NCBI GenBank assembly: GCA_038093975.1
Contig: JBBPTG010000188.1
Span: forward strand, 1-47,053
Source of the DNA: Chalciporus piperatus
Lineage: Eukaryota > Basidiomycota > Agaricomycetes > Boletales > Boletaceae
DNA: 47,053 nt
Reading direction: 5' to 3'
Shown: one piece after another, positions 32,752-43,953 of the stretch
How positions within the stretch are numbered: position 1 is the first letter of the stretch
Layout: the number at the start of each line of letters is the position of its first letter
The notes under the pieces: generated by a model
The model's input: only the letters and a program-made list of their open reading frames with translations
Databases searched by the model: none
What the model was told of the DNA's origin: nothing
Translations under genes and position numbers: made by a program

Positions 32752-32949
32752 TCGAGGGGTGACTGCAGAGTGATGTGTCCCATAAAGTGTTCCTGTAAGG
32801 TACGTGAATATTGTTGTGTGTTAGGAACACATTGCTAGAGAATTCACCCACTGTCACCCTGCCAGTAGGGTGCGTAGCTGCCACATCTTTGATTCCCACA
32901 AAATGCCAGGCATGGCCAACTCTCCTCAGCGCTACTTGGCTTGCATCAC

Positions 32950-33115
32950 CCCCTCCTGAGACCAACCTTGATCCCAAGGTATCCCTCGTCGGTTCACTGA
33001 TGATGGTGCCGTCCTCACGCTCGGCCTTGTACTATCGTGAACGACGACATCGAGCATATACAGGAGGGTATCGACGTCCGTGACAACGTATTCTGGGTCA
33101 ACTTTGACACCGATA
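32950..33115 (-). pseudogene. PSD-family relic C
   Basis: The minus strand reads KVDPEYVVTDVDTLLYMLDVV and then, after frame changes, a stretch matching EDGTIIGE of the intact gene. Only the beginning of exon 2 is preserved. Confidence 0.65.
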
Positions 33116-34137
33116 ATCCTGGTTGGTGTTCCCATGCTTCTTTTCTTCGACATCGCCGGCACGCTGGTCCCGTGAATGAGAACTTGAGAACTTGAAGGGA
33201 TAAAATCAGAGCCCTTGTGAGAATCGTCAATAACGTTACAAGACTGCGCTGTAGATCTGAGTGCGACTCGATCTGTATAGCAGACGAGTACTAACGTTAT
33301 TAATTTGCTGGACGACTCTCTTGTACGGCACTTTCCCTGAAATTCTCATGCATTCCTGTTCTGTTCAATCATTGAGTGGCCAGCCGGCCGCCGGCCGCCG
33401 ATCTGTAACGCACTGACACCTTCTAATTAAATGTTATGTTACAAGATCTACGGCTTTGCAGATCATTAGCGCCATGGTCAGTGGTCACGCAACGTTTTTG
33501 ATTGCCGCGATTGGTAAGCTCTGACTGGTTGGACACTTCGCAAATAAGGGGCATGTCTACTAACCATCAAAGTAAAGGACAACACTTTGGATGTGGTTTC
33601 TGTCTGGCAGATGCGGGCCTTGCCCTCGCTGAAGGTAGTCGCGACCAAGTCGCGACCCTGCATTTGTCCTTCCATTCCCACAATGTCAAGGTTAGTTGTA
33701 GGGGATCGACAATAGTCACCTCGCGGCTGAAAATCGGCGCACACGGTCACCGTGTCTTTGAATATGTCAGGTGGACCCACCATGATGTGTTGAATGTCAA
33801 ATCCTGGACACCCAGCTTCACACATGGTGTCTGTCATACTTCAGACGCGAACTTGAAATCGGGATGGCATTCTCTCACATCGAATCCGTAAGTGCCAGGG
33901 CAAAGCTACCCTGAAATCCATTTGCCTCGAACAAACTTGAAATTTGCAGCTGGTTCCCATTCTTCAAATCAAGGACCAAGTCCTTGGTGAGCGGTACTAG
34001 TGGATGTTTCATTCAATGTGCACATATCGGATCAATGACGGTTTTCTTCGACAGTTTCGACAGTTATCACAGCGCAGTTGTAACTCCCCCCATTCTTACC
34101 ACGCATATGACGGCGCTCCCATCGACAACACCTCAAG
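33116..34137. other. unassigned stretch between PSD relics
   Basis: No gene recognised. It holds two copies of the 8-bp palindrome TAACGTTA inside a 10-bp inverted repeat (33229-33238 and 33292-33301), and a GC-rich palindromic patch near 33380-33402. Confidence 0.3.
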
Positions 34138-34238
34138 CCAGCCAGCCCTTGGATGTCGTCTCTGCCACCCGTGCCTTGATCTTCGTCGAGGCGGATAACC
34201 CTGACATCGGTATGAGGTGCTTCGTCAGGATCATTGTC
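34138..34238 (+). pseudogene. PSD-family relic D
   Basis: The plus strand reads VSATRALIFVEADNPDIGM, matching TASATRGLVFIQADNPDIGLM of the intact gene, then decays. It lies about 470 bp upstream of the intact copy. Confidence 0.7.
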
Positions 34239-34708
34239 TTAACTCGGGGACGACTCGGATAACGCAAACTCCACCGGTAAACCTACTGGTTTACTTTCCC
34301 GATATTTTTGACATTGATCTCTCCTCGTGGGTTCTCGAAAATATTCATTTCTCTCGACCAGATGCGTTACTGAATTATACCTGTGGAATAAAGCCGTGCC
34401 GTCACATGGTCAAGTGAGAAGTTCCAACCACATGCTGGTCAGTTGGTTGATAGTTGCACCGATCAGAGTTTTCAATTGATTCGCCATATGACACACACCC
34501 TGAGGTCACCGTCACTGACCAGGGATTGCAGTAGCGGAATACAGCGACTGAGATCAGGTCGTGGGTCTCCATGCAGGGGAACGGAGAAATGGACACGCAC
34601 CACTGTCGCAGTCATGGCCAGGTCCAGGTATAAATTGCTGCACCCAAGGACCACCCAACGAGACCACCGTCCTCACACAATTCTCCGACAGCACCAGCTT
34701 ATCTCGCG

Positions 34709-36124
34709 ATGTCACAAGCTGTTCCCATCAAATATTCTCTCTACCACGGACGGGCCAACCCTGAGGTCGTGAGGCCTTTCGAGACGACCAAGTTTCAAGT
34801 TGGGGGTGTCATCGCTCGTCCCAAACACTTGAATGGCTCTAAGCCGCCCTATAGTCCAGCCATGCAGTCATTTGCCGAAGACATAGAAAAAAGTCCTCGT
34901 ATGCGAAGCCTTTTTAAAGACCTTTTCCTTCAGGTCAACACCGATCGCAAGGTAACACATAGTCACGATAAGGGGTTACAATGACTAATTGTTTTCTCCC
35001 AGTGGGTCGACCCCGACTACGTCGTCAAGAACTTGGACGACTTTCTCTCTCTCCTTGACGTCGTCATTCAGAAGCCCCCCGCGTATTACGAAGCAAAGCG
35101 CGAGGATGGCACCATCATCGGAGAGATAGTTGGAGTCCCCATGTACCTTGTCTTCGACACACTCAGCAACACCCCTGCGGGCTATGACTTGTTCCGTATG
35201 GACGAGTTCAACAGATCGCTCGAGACGTTGCTGAACGCATGGGGCAAATACCTCTCTGGGCCCGGGTCCACCACTACCCTCCACTCCGGGCCCGCAGGGT
35301 GGTTCAGTCCAGCTGCGCTGACTGCTCTGGAGCGTTGCACCGGGTCCCTTTCCTTCAACCAGACCTATGTCTGCCCAAACCCAGAAGCCGAAGCTCGAGG
35401 TTTCCCATCTTATGATGCCTTCTTTACCAGAGAGCTCCAACCCACGGCCCGTCCTGTTCGCTTCCCGGATGACAATAATTTCATCCACAACGCCTGCGAG
35501 TCCAGCACCCTTCGCATCGCTACCAACGTCCAGCTCCATGACCAGTTCTGGCTCAAGACGCAGAGATACTCCCTCTATGACATGCTCGGTTCTCAGGAGG
35601 ACGCCTTGCCTTTCGTCGGCGGGACTGTATACCAAGCCTTCCTCAGTGCGCTTGACTATCATCGTTGGCACAGCCCTGTAAAGGGTGTTGTCACCAAGGC
35701 AGTCGTCATTCCAGGGACCTACTTCGCAGTCTTGCCTGATGATGGTGCTCCCGAAGGTGACCCCGAACTCAAACCGGGTGACCCTCACAGCGCCATTGTT
35801 CGTTCCCAGTCTTGGCTCACTGCTTCCGCCACTCGTGGTCTGGTCTTCATCCAGGCAGACAACCCCGACATTGGCTTGATGTGCTTCATGGCGATCGGCA
35901 TGTTGGAGGTATCCACTTGCGAGTTTACCGTAAAAGCTGGCGACAACGTGGAGATTGGCCAGCAGCTTGGAATGTTCCACTTTGGTGGATCTTCCCATGC
36001 GCTTATATTCGGTCCTCAGGCCACGATTCGCTTCGAAACCTACGAAGAAGACCATCAGGAACCCATCAAGCTAGGCACGCACCACTGGGTCAAATCGATC
36101 ATTGGGCGTATTGTGAAGGAATGA
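34709..36124 (+). CDS. phosphatidylserine decarboxylase-family enzyme (soluble, amino-acid-decarboxylase-like branch)
   Basis: Exons 34709-34951 and 35003-36124 give 454 residues. PSD-family hallmarks are the catalytic-type His in YHRWH (residues 300-304), the pyruvoyl-forming serine region GGSS (409-412) within FHFGGSSHAL, and a preceding IGLMCFMAIGMLEVSTCE block. There is no mitochondrial presequence or membrane helix. The N-terminal domain (PMYLVFDTLSNTPAGYDLF) is of the kind found in fungal soluble PSD-like decarboxylases, which include enzymes acting on free aromatic amino acids such as tryptophan. Auto-cleavage at the GGSS serine would make the pyruvoyl cofactor. The substrate cannot be told from sequence. 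Four broken relatives lie just upstream, so this is the survivor of a local gene family. Confidence 0.85.
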
Positions 36125-36404
36125 TTGGTCGAGGTAATGGCCTCAAAGTGATGTGTTCGATAAGGCGGGCCAGTAAAATATGATTCCAATCCCATTTTCT
36201 GAAAAAAGGCGGGATCACTTTGTACACAGTTGTTGAATCCGAATATGCTAGCTCTTGTCCAACTCTCTTCGGCGGATCAAGGCTTGAATCCATATTCAAT
36301 ATGATCTACTGCGACGGCGATCAACGACAAAATCTGCATGTTGCCCATCATCGTTACGTACACGCAGACGCTATTCATTCGTAAGCTTATAGGAAGACCA
36401 GCCA

Positions 36405-37052
36405 TCATCGCCATCCACCAAGTCCGACTCCGACGACGCCGCGGGACCAGAATGAGAAAGGGAAGGGTCCCCCTGTTCCCGGAGGTTTCGCAACCTCCTT
36501 CGCTCTTCTTTCCGGGGAAACTTTAGCGAGGACAGCAGCGATACCGGAGAGCTTGAGGTATGGATCTGCACCAAGCACAGACAGCAGGAGCGTCAATGCA
36601 GTTTGGTACCCCTTTTACTATGAACGGGAACGACATAGGTGACGCGGCGGGAGCGAATCCGAGGAACGTGAAGAAATGTGTCAGGGAAAAGAGAAGACAC
36701 CTGAATGTGATGAACGCACCGAGCAAGGAATCATTCGCTCAGAGCGAGATCACCCTGATGTTCAGTCCTAATCCCAGCACACAAACCTTACGGAGCTCTA
36801 CCGGCCAGAGCGTAAACGAGGTGTAAAATTCGTACCTGTGTTGATGAATGTCCGAGTGAAGACGATGGTGAGACTGGGAGGATGTTCAGTGGTGAGGAAG
36901 GACGCACAGACAGTAGCTCCTCCTCCGAAAACGAGCGTTGATACACGAACGTCCCTGTTGCGATATAGCCATCCAGTCTTGCCAAATGGTCGCGCCGTCG
37001 TGACCGGACGCGTTGGAGGATTGAAAACGAAGTTGAACGGTATTCCGGACAT
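36405..37052 (-). CDS. possible small membrane protein
   Basis: The ATG at 37052 opens MSGIPFNFVFNPPTRPV and a stretch with a hydrophobic segment (STLVFGGGATVCASFLT). Downstream on the same strand are a second segment (AFITFR, then a likely intron) and a third (TALTLLLSVLGADPYLKLSG, then AAVLAKVSPERRAKEVAKPP), ending at 36405. The exons between are uncertain because several splice choices fit. The composition suggests a multi-span membrane protein. It is convergent with the PSD-family gene. I do not recognise the family. Confidence 0.35.
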
Positions 37053-38117
37053 TGAAAATCGAGGCAGGTATTCTGTCTTTAACGTGTTTTGACGAGCGCC
37101 AGGTAGCTTGTAGCGGACATCTTGAAGGAGGTCTAACCGTGGCTTGGCTGAGCCTGTCACCGACACTTGATCGACACGGCAATCAATGCCTGCCAGTGGG
37201 ACGCACTCGAGTAGCCCCCAATTATCTCTCCCACAAGAACCCAATGGATGCAGATAACTCGAAGGTACGGTCACCGGACTCAAAACCGAAGACGCACCCA
37301 ACTTCGGGCTTTGACCAGGGACAAGTTCACATCTCTCTCCTCGACGCATGATTCTCGATAGAGCAAGAACGACTGTCTTCTGCTCATCGAGAGTCTGGGT
37401 TTGGGAGACTAACGCATGATGGACTTGCACTCGAACCTACGTGTTTTTCGTTTGGCTAGTGTCCGAATTTTCGCCATGCGCCATGTAATTCGCTGTAAGT
37501 AGGCACGAACTGGCCACCTACATCAATGATCACCGGGTGGCGGGCCACTCGTGATCGTTGGGCTCGCCATGTTGTCAAATTTTCTGTGGGACGTAGCAGG
37601 AGTATGGTGGTGGGCGAAGCCCACCAACGCAGCGTCACGCTTATGTAAGCTGGAGCAGCAGATACTGAGACTGAGACATGGCACACTTTCGAGAGTGCAC
37701 CACCTCGGGCCGTAGATAGATGCAAAATAGTGTAGGTACATTCATACATGGCAGATATACCTGGTCTGTGGTCCCGCAAAGCATGAATTGAAGATAGCAT
37801 TGAAATATGAGGATATAAGTGGTTTAGGTGAAGGTCAAAAGTCGTAATTGTGACATCTACAGTAAAGTACTTTAAAAGCCACTGCATAGATGTTAACGAG
37901 GGAGCAAAATGCGTCAATTTTTCTCTATATACCTGCAGTTATTGACGTGTATTCAGTACAATCTCGAACAACCACCTGGAATACCCCTGTACATGCTGAA
38001 GCAGCCCGGATCGGGATTCGGGTAGGGCTTCTTCGTTAATGCAATACACTATTCCTCCAGCAAAACGCCGTCCGTGCGTCCAAACAAGCTCGTCTTGCCT
38101 CCTTTACAAGGTTTGCG
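37053..38117. other. intergenic region before the copia element
   Basis: No gene recognised. It contains a hairpin at 37608-37626. DNA just before 38118 shows no copy of the sequence that follows the element at 44193. Confidence 0.3.
37608..37626. repeat. 8-bp hairpin with GAA loop
   Basis: TGGTGGGC and GCCCACCA flank GAA. A compact, very stable stem-loop without an adjacent gene end. Confidence 0.5.
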
Positions 38118-38356
38118 TGTTGAACGTATTACGCTCATAGTGTATAGTTCACTACGTTTCCATAAACGATAGTTGATTAGGTAATCACCACTGTACACTT
38201 ATATATTCAAACTCAGTCGATCTGAGTTAATACAACTCTTTAACCACAACCACAACGTTGCAATCAGGTGAGCGAGCACAAACTCCCTTTGTGTCTACGC
38301 AGTATGCTGCTCTGGTAGTCCATAGCCTTATGGCTTAGGACGACACCAGTTCAACA
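38118..38356 (+). repeat. copia 5-prime LTR
   Basis: 239 bp, beginning TGTTGAAC and ending GTTCAACA (8-bp inverted ends). A TATA-like TTATATATTC lies in the middle. Confidence 0.95.
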
Positions 38357-38368
38357 GGTTATGAGCCC
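38357..38368 (+). other. copia primer-binding site (initiator Met tRNA, internal)
   Basis: GGTTATGAGCCC directly follows the LTR. Its complement, GGGCTCATAACC, is the anticodon stem-loop of initiator Met tRNA, so priming probably uses a half-tRNA, as in Drosophila copia. Confidence 0.65.
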
Positions 38369-38622
38369 TGCCAGCACACTTGTGCTTGGCATCATCTGAA
38401 CGCTCTGGATGACGATGCGTCTTCACGCTCTGAATCCATGTGCTTGTACCACCGCGTTCTAGAAGCGTTTTCACGCTCTAGTTTCTGCGCTTAAGGCAAG
38501 CGACCATGGGGTCGCTATGCTGGTACGAATCCAGAAGCTCTGACTGCGCTTTTTTCATTCTTTATTGAACGATAAACTTACGCGTTACTCTTCAGATTCG
38601 ATATTACCATCCATCTCCTACA

Positions 38623-41600
38623 ATGTCTTCCTCCACCTCGACCTTCGCCTCCATCCCCACGCTCAACGGCTCGAACTACCTTACTTGGGCCCCCAAGATG
38701 CGCGCCTACCTTATGTCCATCGGAGTTTTTTATACGACTCAGAAGGCAGAAGATGATGGTGATGCCGATTGGTCTAAGAACACGGAGAAGGCAGTCGGTT
38801 CTCTCTACCTGAAGCTCAACGCTTCTCTCCAACGTCGCTGGGAGGAGGAGAATAACGCCAAGGCCCTTTGGGACGCCCTCAAGGACGCCTTCTCCCATCC
38901 TACTTTCGCAAACGTTTACGAAGAGTACGACACCTTCGAGAACATCAAGTTCTCTCTTCACGAGTCCCCGGCTGGGACTTTCTCGAAACTCAGGACCGCG
39001 TTCCAAAAGTTCGACCAGTACAAGTTCCCTCTCTCGGATCGTTGGCAGATCTTGATGACGTTGAGGAAACTGAAAGTACTTCCTTACATGTCAACATTTT
39101 TACAGCTGCTTAACGCGAAGTCTGGAGATTCGTTGAAGGACGTCACGACTACGGAGATACAGATCACAGGCACGGGCGAAACGGCAGTGAGAACTCCACA
39201 CGTCGTCACTCGACCTGGCACCCTTCCATTTACCCTCGACGAGATTGAGCAAACCGCTCTTGGTGCTTGGTCTCAACAAAATTCTTCGAAGGCTCCCGCG
39301 CCTGCAAAGCCTGCGCAGACTGCTCAGGCGTCCAAGATCTCGGCTGTCAAGCCGAAAGGTCAGGACCCGCAGTTTACACAGCAGCAGCAGCAGCCGACGA
39401 ACTCGAACAACGGTCAAGGGAACGCCAACTCGAATGGCAAGAAGAAGAAGAAGCGCGGAACTCGTTCCGCAGAAGGTCAGGCAAAGAACGAGACTCGCAA
39501 GTCTCGTGCCAATGCCAACGACGCTTCGGCGTCCTTCGCCTTCTCTTCCTTCACCACCCCTCCCGTTGTTATCGCACCTGCAGCCACCGACTTCACCACG
39601 CCCGCCGTCGACCCTCGTCAACTTGCCCACTCCTCTGGTGCTACCCAATATGGGCCACCAGCTTTTCCACAGACCCTGCGCAGCATTGACCTCGCGCACC
39701 GCATTCTGATCACGCCAACTCCCCAGACGCTCCGTCGTCTCGACAAGGTGGCAAACCCACCTTCGGACACGTTGTCTGAGGAACGGCCCAACAAGTGCCT
39801 CCATTTAATGGAGCGCGTCGACGTTTCGACCCCGTTTGCATCTGTCGTGGAACTCCCTGACGAGGTTCCCATCGCACCTCTCGCTCCGCCCCCTCCTCGT
39901 CGCCTTACCTTGCGCGAACGTCTCGAAGCACGTTTGCCGGAGACTCCGTCTCCATCACCATCTCCACCACCAACGAATGACCCCATTGTCCGCTTGCCCG
40001 GACATTGTCGGCAGTCGACGTTCGGTGAGATTGACCCTGGCACCTTCGCTCTGCCATTCATTACCACGGTTGCTCCTCTACCGGAAGAGGATATAGTCTC
40101 TCTGGGGGAGGAATACGATATCGACGACTACATTGAGCGTTTTTACGCCGATGATGAAGTCGAGTCGCAACCACTTGATGAGAGGATCGGAGAAGTCTTC
40201 TCAGACATGGGAGAGTACTTTGACTTCGACTATGATATGACTGAAAGGTCTGTCTATTCACCCTCGCATCTTAGCGATGACAACTCACAACTGCCTTATT
40301 CACAGCAGTATGTAGAGTATATACTGTCATCTGTCTTAGATAGCGAAGTACCAATGTGTATGTCGATGTTCGATCTCGACCCGTGTGAAGAATGCTTTAA
40401 GTTGAGCGATCCTGACGTTAAGTCGGATATTTGGCTCCTTGACTCTGGAGCATCGTCTCACTTCACTTATAATATGTCCGATTTTTCGGAATACAAAGAA
40501 TTTGAAGTCCCTAGGCAATGTAAGACAGCGAACGGTCTAGTACCTATCAAAGGTCAAGGCACTGTCTTGGTTAATTTCAAGGGATCTATCGTCAGATTAT
40601 CCCCTACCATCTATATGCCCACAACGGACATCAAGCTCATTTCTATGGGCACTTTACTCCAAGATCAAGACATCACTCTACGGTCCGCTGGCAACGGAAC
40701 ATTGATAGATTTTTGGCATGCCCGTAAAAAGGCTACCATTCTTCAGTTCCACTCGCATCCTGGCTCCACAATGTATTTTATACGCGCCGATGTTGTCAAG
40801 ACCAAACAATTCTCAACTGTGAAGTTATATGCGACAGACTATGATGTTTTACATCGTCGCTTAGGACATGCTTCCAAAGATGTCATACGTGCAGCTAAGA
40901 AGCACCTCAAGGATTTCCCTGCGGTTGAAATACCAGCGGATGATCATGTTTGTCCTGGCTGTCAACTAGGCAAACAACCTAATCGTGCATTCCCGCCTAC
41001 TCAACGACGTGCCACTGAACCGTTTGAACTTGTTCACTCGGATCTCAAGTCGTTTGAAACGGAATCGTACTATAGGAACAAATATATCATCGTTTTTTAT
41101 GATGATTTCACTTCAATGTCTTGGATCAAGCCGTTGCGAAACAAAAATGACGCACTGCCTGCTACTCGACAATTTATCAAAATGGTCCAAACGCAATGGA
41201 AAAGCCAAGTAAAAGGCTGGATGTCCGATGCTGGAGGAGAATATAAGTCTAAGGCTTTTGACGAAATGCTTCGAAATGAAGGAATTCTCATATATCAAAG
41301 CGCCCCACACACTCCTCAGCAGAACGGCAGAGCAGAACGGCATATCCGTACGCTCATGGACAAGGCACAAGCAATGCGTCTTCATGCTTGCTTACCATCA
41401 TCATTCTGGGAATTCGCAGTTCAACATGCTCGGTATCTCCATAATAGAATCCCTAACAGGAGACTTAACTGGAAAACTCCATTAGAGCTACTAACTGGCG
41501 AACTTTCATCTCTCAATCACGTTCGCATATTCGGATGTGGTGCCTATGTGCATCTTCCCGAAGACACTCGTGGTGGAAAGTTGCAACCAAAATCACAGCT

Positions 41601-43887
41601 AATGGTTTATCTGGGAGTTTCTCCTACGAACGAAGCCAATATGCAATTTTTGCGACCTAATAATTCCATCCACACGTCTGCACACGCAGTTTTTGATGAG
41701 AATTTATTCCCCAAGTGCCCAAATTCAAAACCTCATCGTGCTGTATCCCTACCGAGACGAAGACGTCATCATCAAGAAGATGGAGACGCTAATCAAGAGG
41801 ATGGAGACACTAATCATCCTGATAGTGATCCAGAGGATGAGAACCCCCGTCGCCCAGAGCAACCACGGGTTCCACCCCCTCAACGGCCTGAGGAAATACC
41901 CCGCGATGATGAATCAGCGGATGATGACGAAGAAGAAGCAGAAATTCCTCCTGCACCAGTCACACCCCCTCGTCGTGTACCGACGAACAATGCTCCACCA
42001 GCATTACCACCTAAAAGCGACCGTACTAGTCGCAGAGAACGTCCACAACGTGATCGCAAGATCCCGCTTCGACCTGGAAATGTCTACGGCGAACGCGAAC
42101 ATCCCACTAAAACAGTAAAAGAAGTGGAACGCCTCTCACGCTGGAAGGAACTCACTGGAGAATCATCCTCCAAAGTACCAAATATTCCCGGTGGTTTACC
42201 ATCAACTCCTGAGCCACCCGCTCCTGAAACAGCATCAGCTGAGGACTCAGAAACGGAGATTGAACGACTAACCCGGGAAGGGGGAGTAAACTTGGCACGT
42301 TATTTATGTGCTAAAGCTATCAATGATACAGAGGAAAAACCCAATCACCGCGAATGGTCTTTCAAAGACATTCAGCGATTACCACCCGACGAACAGAAGC
42401 TTTGGCGTGAAGCATGCATGAAAGAATTGCAAATGCTCAAAGAACGCAAAGTGTATGAAGTAGTCGACAGACCCAAAAATCGGAAAGTCATTAAAAACCG
42501 ATGGGTCTTTGACGTCAAAACCGACGGTCGTAAACGCGCCAGATTGGTTGCGAAGGGTTTTTCCCAGATCGAAGGAATTGATTACGATGAGATCTTCTCT
42601 CCAGTTGTTCGATTTGAGACAGTGCGAATGATGCTTGCACTCGCCGCTCTAGAAGATTGGCACATCACTGGACTAGACGTGCGTTCCGCATATCTATATG
42701 GTCCACTGGAAGAAGAAATCTATATGGAATTTCCAGAAGGTTTTGCCACACCTGAGTTAGCCGGCAAAGTTCTCAAACTTCGACGCGCACTATACGGCCT
42801 TAAACAAGCTGGTATTACATGGTGGCGCGAATTAAAGAAGTCTATGGAGGAACTAGGCTTTAAAAAGATTTACTCAGACGCAGGCATTTATGTCTACACA
42901 CGCGGCAAAGTCTATGTCGTTGTTTATGTGGATGACGCCTTCTTTTGCGGTCCCAACAAGCTTGAGATTGATCAACTCAAAGCAAAGTTTATGAAACGAT
43001 GGGAATGCCGCGATCTCGGTGAGACAAATGAATTTCTCCGCATGAGAATTCGTCGAGACCGATCCAAACGCTTGATCTTTGTTGATCAATGCGATTACCT
43101 TGATAAGGTGGTTGAACGTTGCGGTATGCAAGATGCAAAACCAGCACGCACCCCTTTGCCTCAGGGATATTATCCGATCAAAAACACACAAGATGTTGAC
43201 CCTGTGTTACGGACGCGTTTCCAAGTGGTCATCGGATCCCTACTCTATATCATGCTCGGCACACGCCCGGACATTGCCTACGCAGTTACTCAACTTGCGA
43301 GACAATCGGCAAATCCGACTCAAGAGCATCTTGATAAAGCACTCTATATCGTGAAGTACCTAAAGGGAACACGAGACTATGCTCTCGTATACGATGGAAA
43401 GAGTGGTTCTGGTTTAATCGGACTCTCTGACTCTGATCTCGGAGCTGATCCAGAACGTTCACGCTCGCAGACAGGATACTTCCTGAAACTCGCGAATGCA
43501 GCTTTCATGTGGAATTCGCATCTTCAAAAGAATACAGCGAACAGTACCACTGAAGCTGAGTACATTGCTTTGTCTAATTGCTGCAACCAAATCATTGGTG
43601 TAAAGCAAATGCTGAGTGAATTGGGATATAATCTCAAACCCGTTCCTCTCTGTGGCGACAATCAGGGATCGATATTTTTATCGCAAAATCCCGTCAACCA
43701 GAAAAAGCATAGACACATACGTATTGCTTATCACACAATTCGTGATGCAATCGAGGAAAAGCACGTTGAACTTTTCTACATCGAAGGAAATGAAAACCCT
43801 GCAGATATCTTTACAAAGAATCTGGGTTATATCAAATTCGAGAAGTTCCGTTCACTCCTTGGTCTAGTGATACATCGCGCCGATTAG
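38623..43887 (+). CDS. copia Gag-Pol polyprotein
   Basis: One uninterrupted ORF of 1754 residues. Gag is residues about 1-210 (NYLTWAPKMRAYL, LWDALKDAF), followed by a Lys-rich linker without a CCHC zinc knuckle and an acidic stretch. Protease: DSGAS at 607. Integrase: HRRLGH from 744 with CPGCQLGK, catalytic D807, D869 and E905 (D-35-E). Reverse transcriptase: RARLVAKGF to YVDD (1435-1438). RNase H: SDSDLGAD near 1603, TTEAEYIA, CGDNQG and HIRIAYHTIRD. No stop or frameshift is present, so the element could be autonomous. Gag and Pol are in a single frame, as in many fungal and plant copia elements. Confidence 0.95.
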   Translation: MSSSTSTFASIPTLNGSNYLTWAPKMRAYLMSIGVFYTTQKAEDDGDADWSKNTEKAVGSLYLKLNASLQRRWEEENNAKALWDALKDAFSHPTFANVYEEYDTFENIKFSLHESPAGTFSKLRTAFQKFDQYKFPLSDRWQILMTLRKLKVLPYMSTFLQLLNAKSGDSLKDVTTTEIQITGTGETAVRTPHVVTRPGTLPFTLDEIEQTALGAWSQQNSSKAPAPAKPAQTAQASKISAVKPKGQDPQFTQQQQQPTNSNNGQGNANSNGKKKKKRGTRSAEGQAKNETRKSRANANDASASFAFSSFTTPPVVIAPAATDFTTPAVDPRQLAHSSGATQYGPPAFPQTLRSIDLAHRILITPTPQTLRRLDKVANPPSDTLSEERPNKCLHLMERVDVSTPFASVVELPDEVPIAPLAPPPPRRLTLRERLEARLPETPSPSPSPPPTNDPIVRLPGHCRQSTFGEIDPGTFALPFITTVAPLPEEDIVSLGEEYDIDDYIERFYADDEVESQPLDERIGEVFSDMGEYFDFDYDMTERSVYSPSHLSDDNSQLPYSQQYVEYILSSVLDSEVPMCMSMFDLDPCEECFKLSDPDVKSDIWLLDSGASSHFTYNMSDFSEYKEFEVPRQCKTANGLVPIKGQGTVLVNFKGSIVRLSPTIYMPTTDIKLISMGTLLQDQDITLRSAGNGTLIDFWHARKKATILQFHSHPGSTMYFIRADVVKTKQFSTVKLYATDYDVLHRRLGHASKDVIRAAKKHLKDFPAVEIPADDHVCPGCQLGKQPNRAFPPTQRRATEPFELVHSDLKSFETESYYRNKYIIVFYDDFTSMSWIKPLRNKNDALPATRQFIKMVQTQWKSQVKGWMSDAGGEYKSKAFDEMLRNEGILIYQSAPHTPQQNGRAERHIRTLMDKAQAMRLHACLPSSFWEFAVQHARYLHNRIPNRRLNWKTPLELLTGELSSLNHVRIFGCGAYVHLPEDTRGGKLQPKSQLMVYLGVSPTNEANMQFLRPNNSIHTSAHAVFDENLFPKCPNSKPHRAVSLPRRRRHHQEDGDANQEDGDTNHPDSDPEDENPRRPEQPRVPPPQRPEEIPRDDESADDDEEEAEIPPAPVTPPRRVPTNNAPPALPPKSDRTSRRERPQRDRKIPLRPGNVYGEREHPTKTVKEVERLSRWKELTGESSSKVPNIPGGLPSTPEPPAPETASAEDSETEIERLTREGGVNLARYLCAKAINDTEEKPNHREWSFKDIQRLPPDEQKLWREACMKELQMLKERKVYEVVDRPKNRKVIKNRWVFDVKTDGRKRARLVAKGFSQIEGIDYDEIFSPVVRFETVRMMLALAALEDWHITGLDVRSAYLYGPLEEEIYMEFPEGFATPELAGKVLKLRRALYGLKQAGITWWRELKKSMEELGFKKIYSDAGIYVYTRGKVYVVVYVDDAFFCGPNKLEIDQLKAKFMKRWECRDLGETNEFLRMRIRRDRSKRLIFVDQCDYLDKVVERCGMQDAKPARTPLPQGYYPIKNTQDVDPVLRTRFQVVIGSLLYIMLGTRPDIAYAVTQLARQSANPTQEHLDKALYIVKYLKGTRDYALVYDGKSGSGLIGLSDSDLGADPERSRSQTGYFLKLANAAFMWNSHLQKNTANSTTEAEYIALSNCCNQIIGVKQMLSELGYNLKPVPLCGDNQGSIFLSQNPVNQKKHRHIRIAYHTIRDAIEEKHVELFYIEGNENPADIFTKNLGYIKFEKFRSLLGLVIHRAD

Positions 43888-43946
43888 TTTGTGCGCATGA
43901 ATATACATTCTTACTATGCTCGCATATACTAGCGTACACTAAGCAT

Positions 43947-43953
43947 GGGGGAG
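43947..43953 (+). other. copia polypurine tract
   Basis: GGGGGAG directly before the 3-prime LTR; the plus-strand primer for reverse transcription. Confidence 0.7.

Noticed and set aside
34985..36055. 356-codon open frame on the minus strand
   Set aside because: It lies wholly antisense to the PSD-family gene, whose motifs are clear; the antisense protein has no domain pattern.
39100..39804. 234-codon minus-strand frame inside the copia ORF
   Set aside because: Antisense to an intact Gag region; no independent support.
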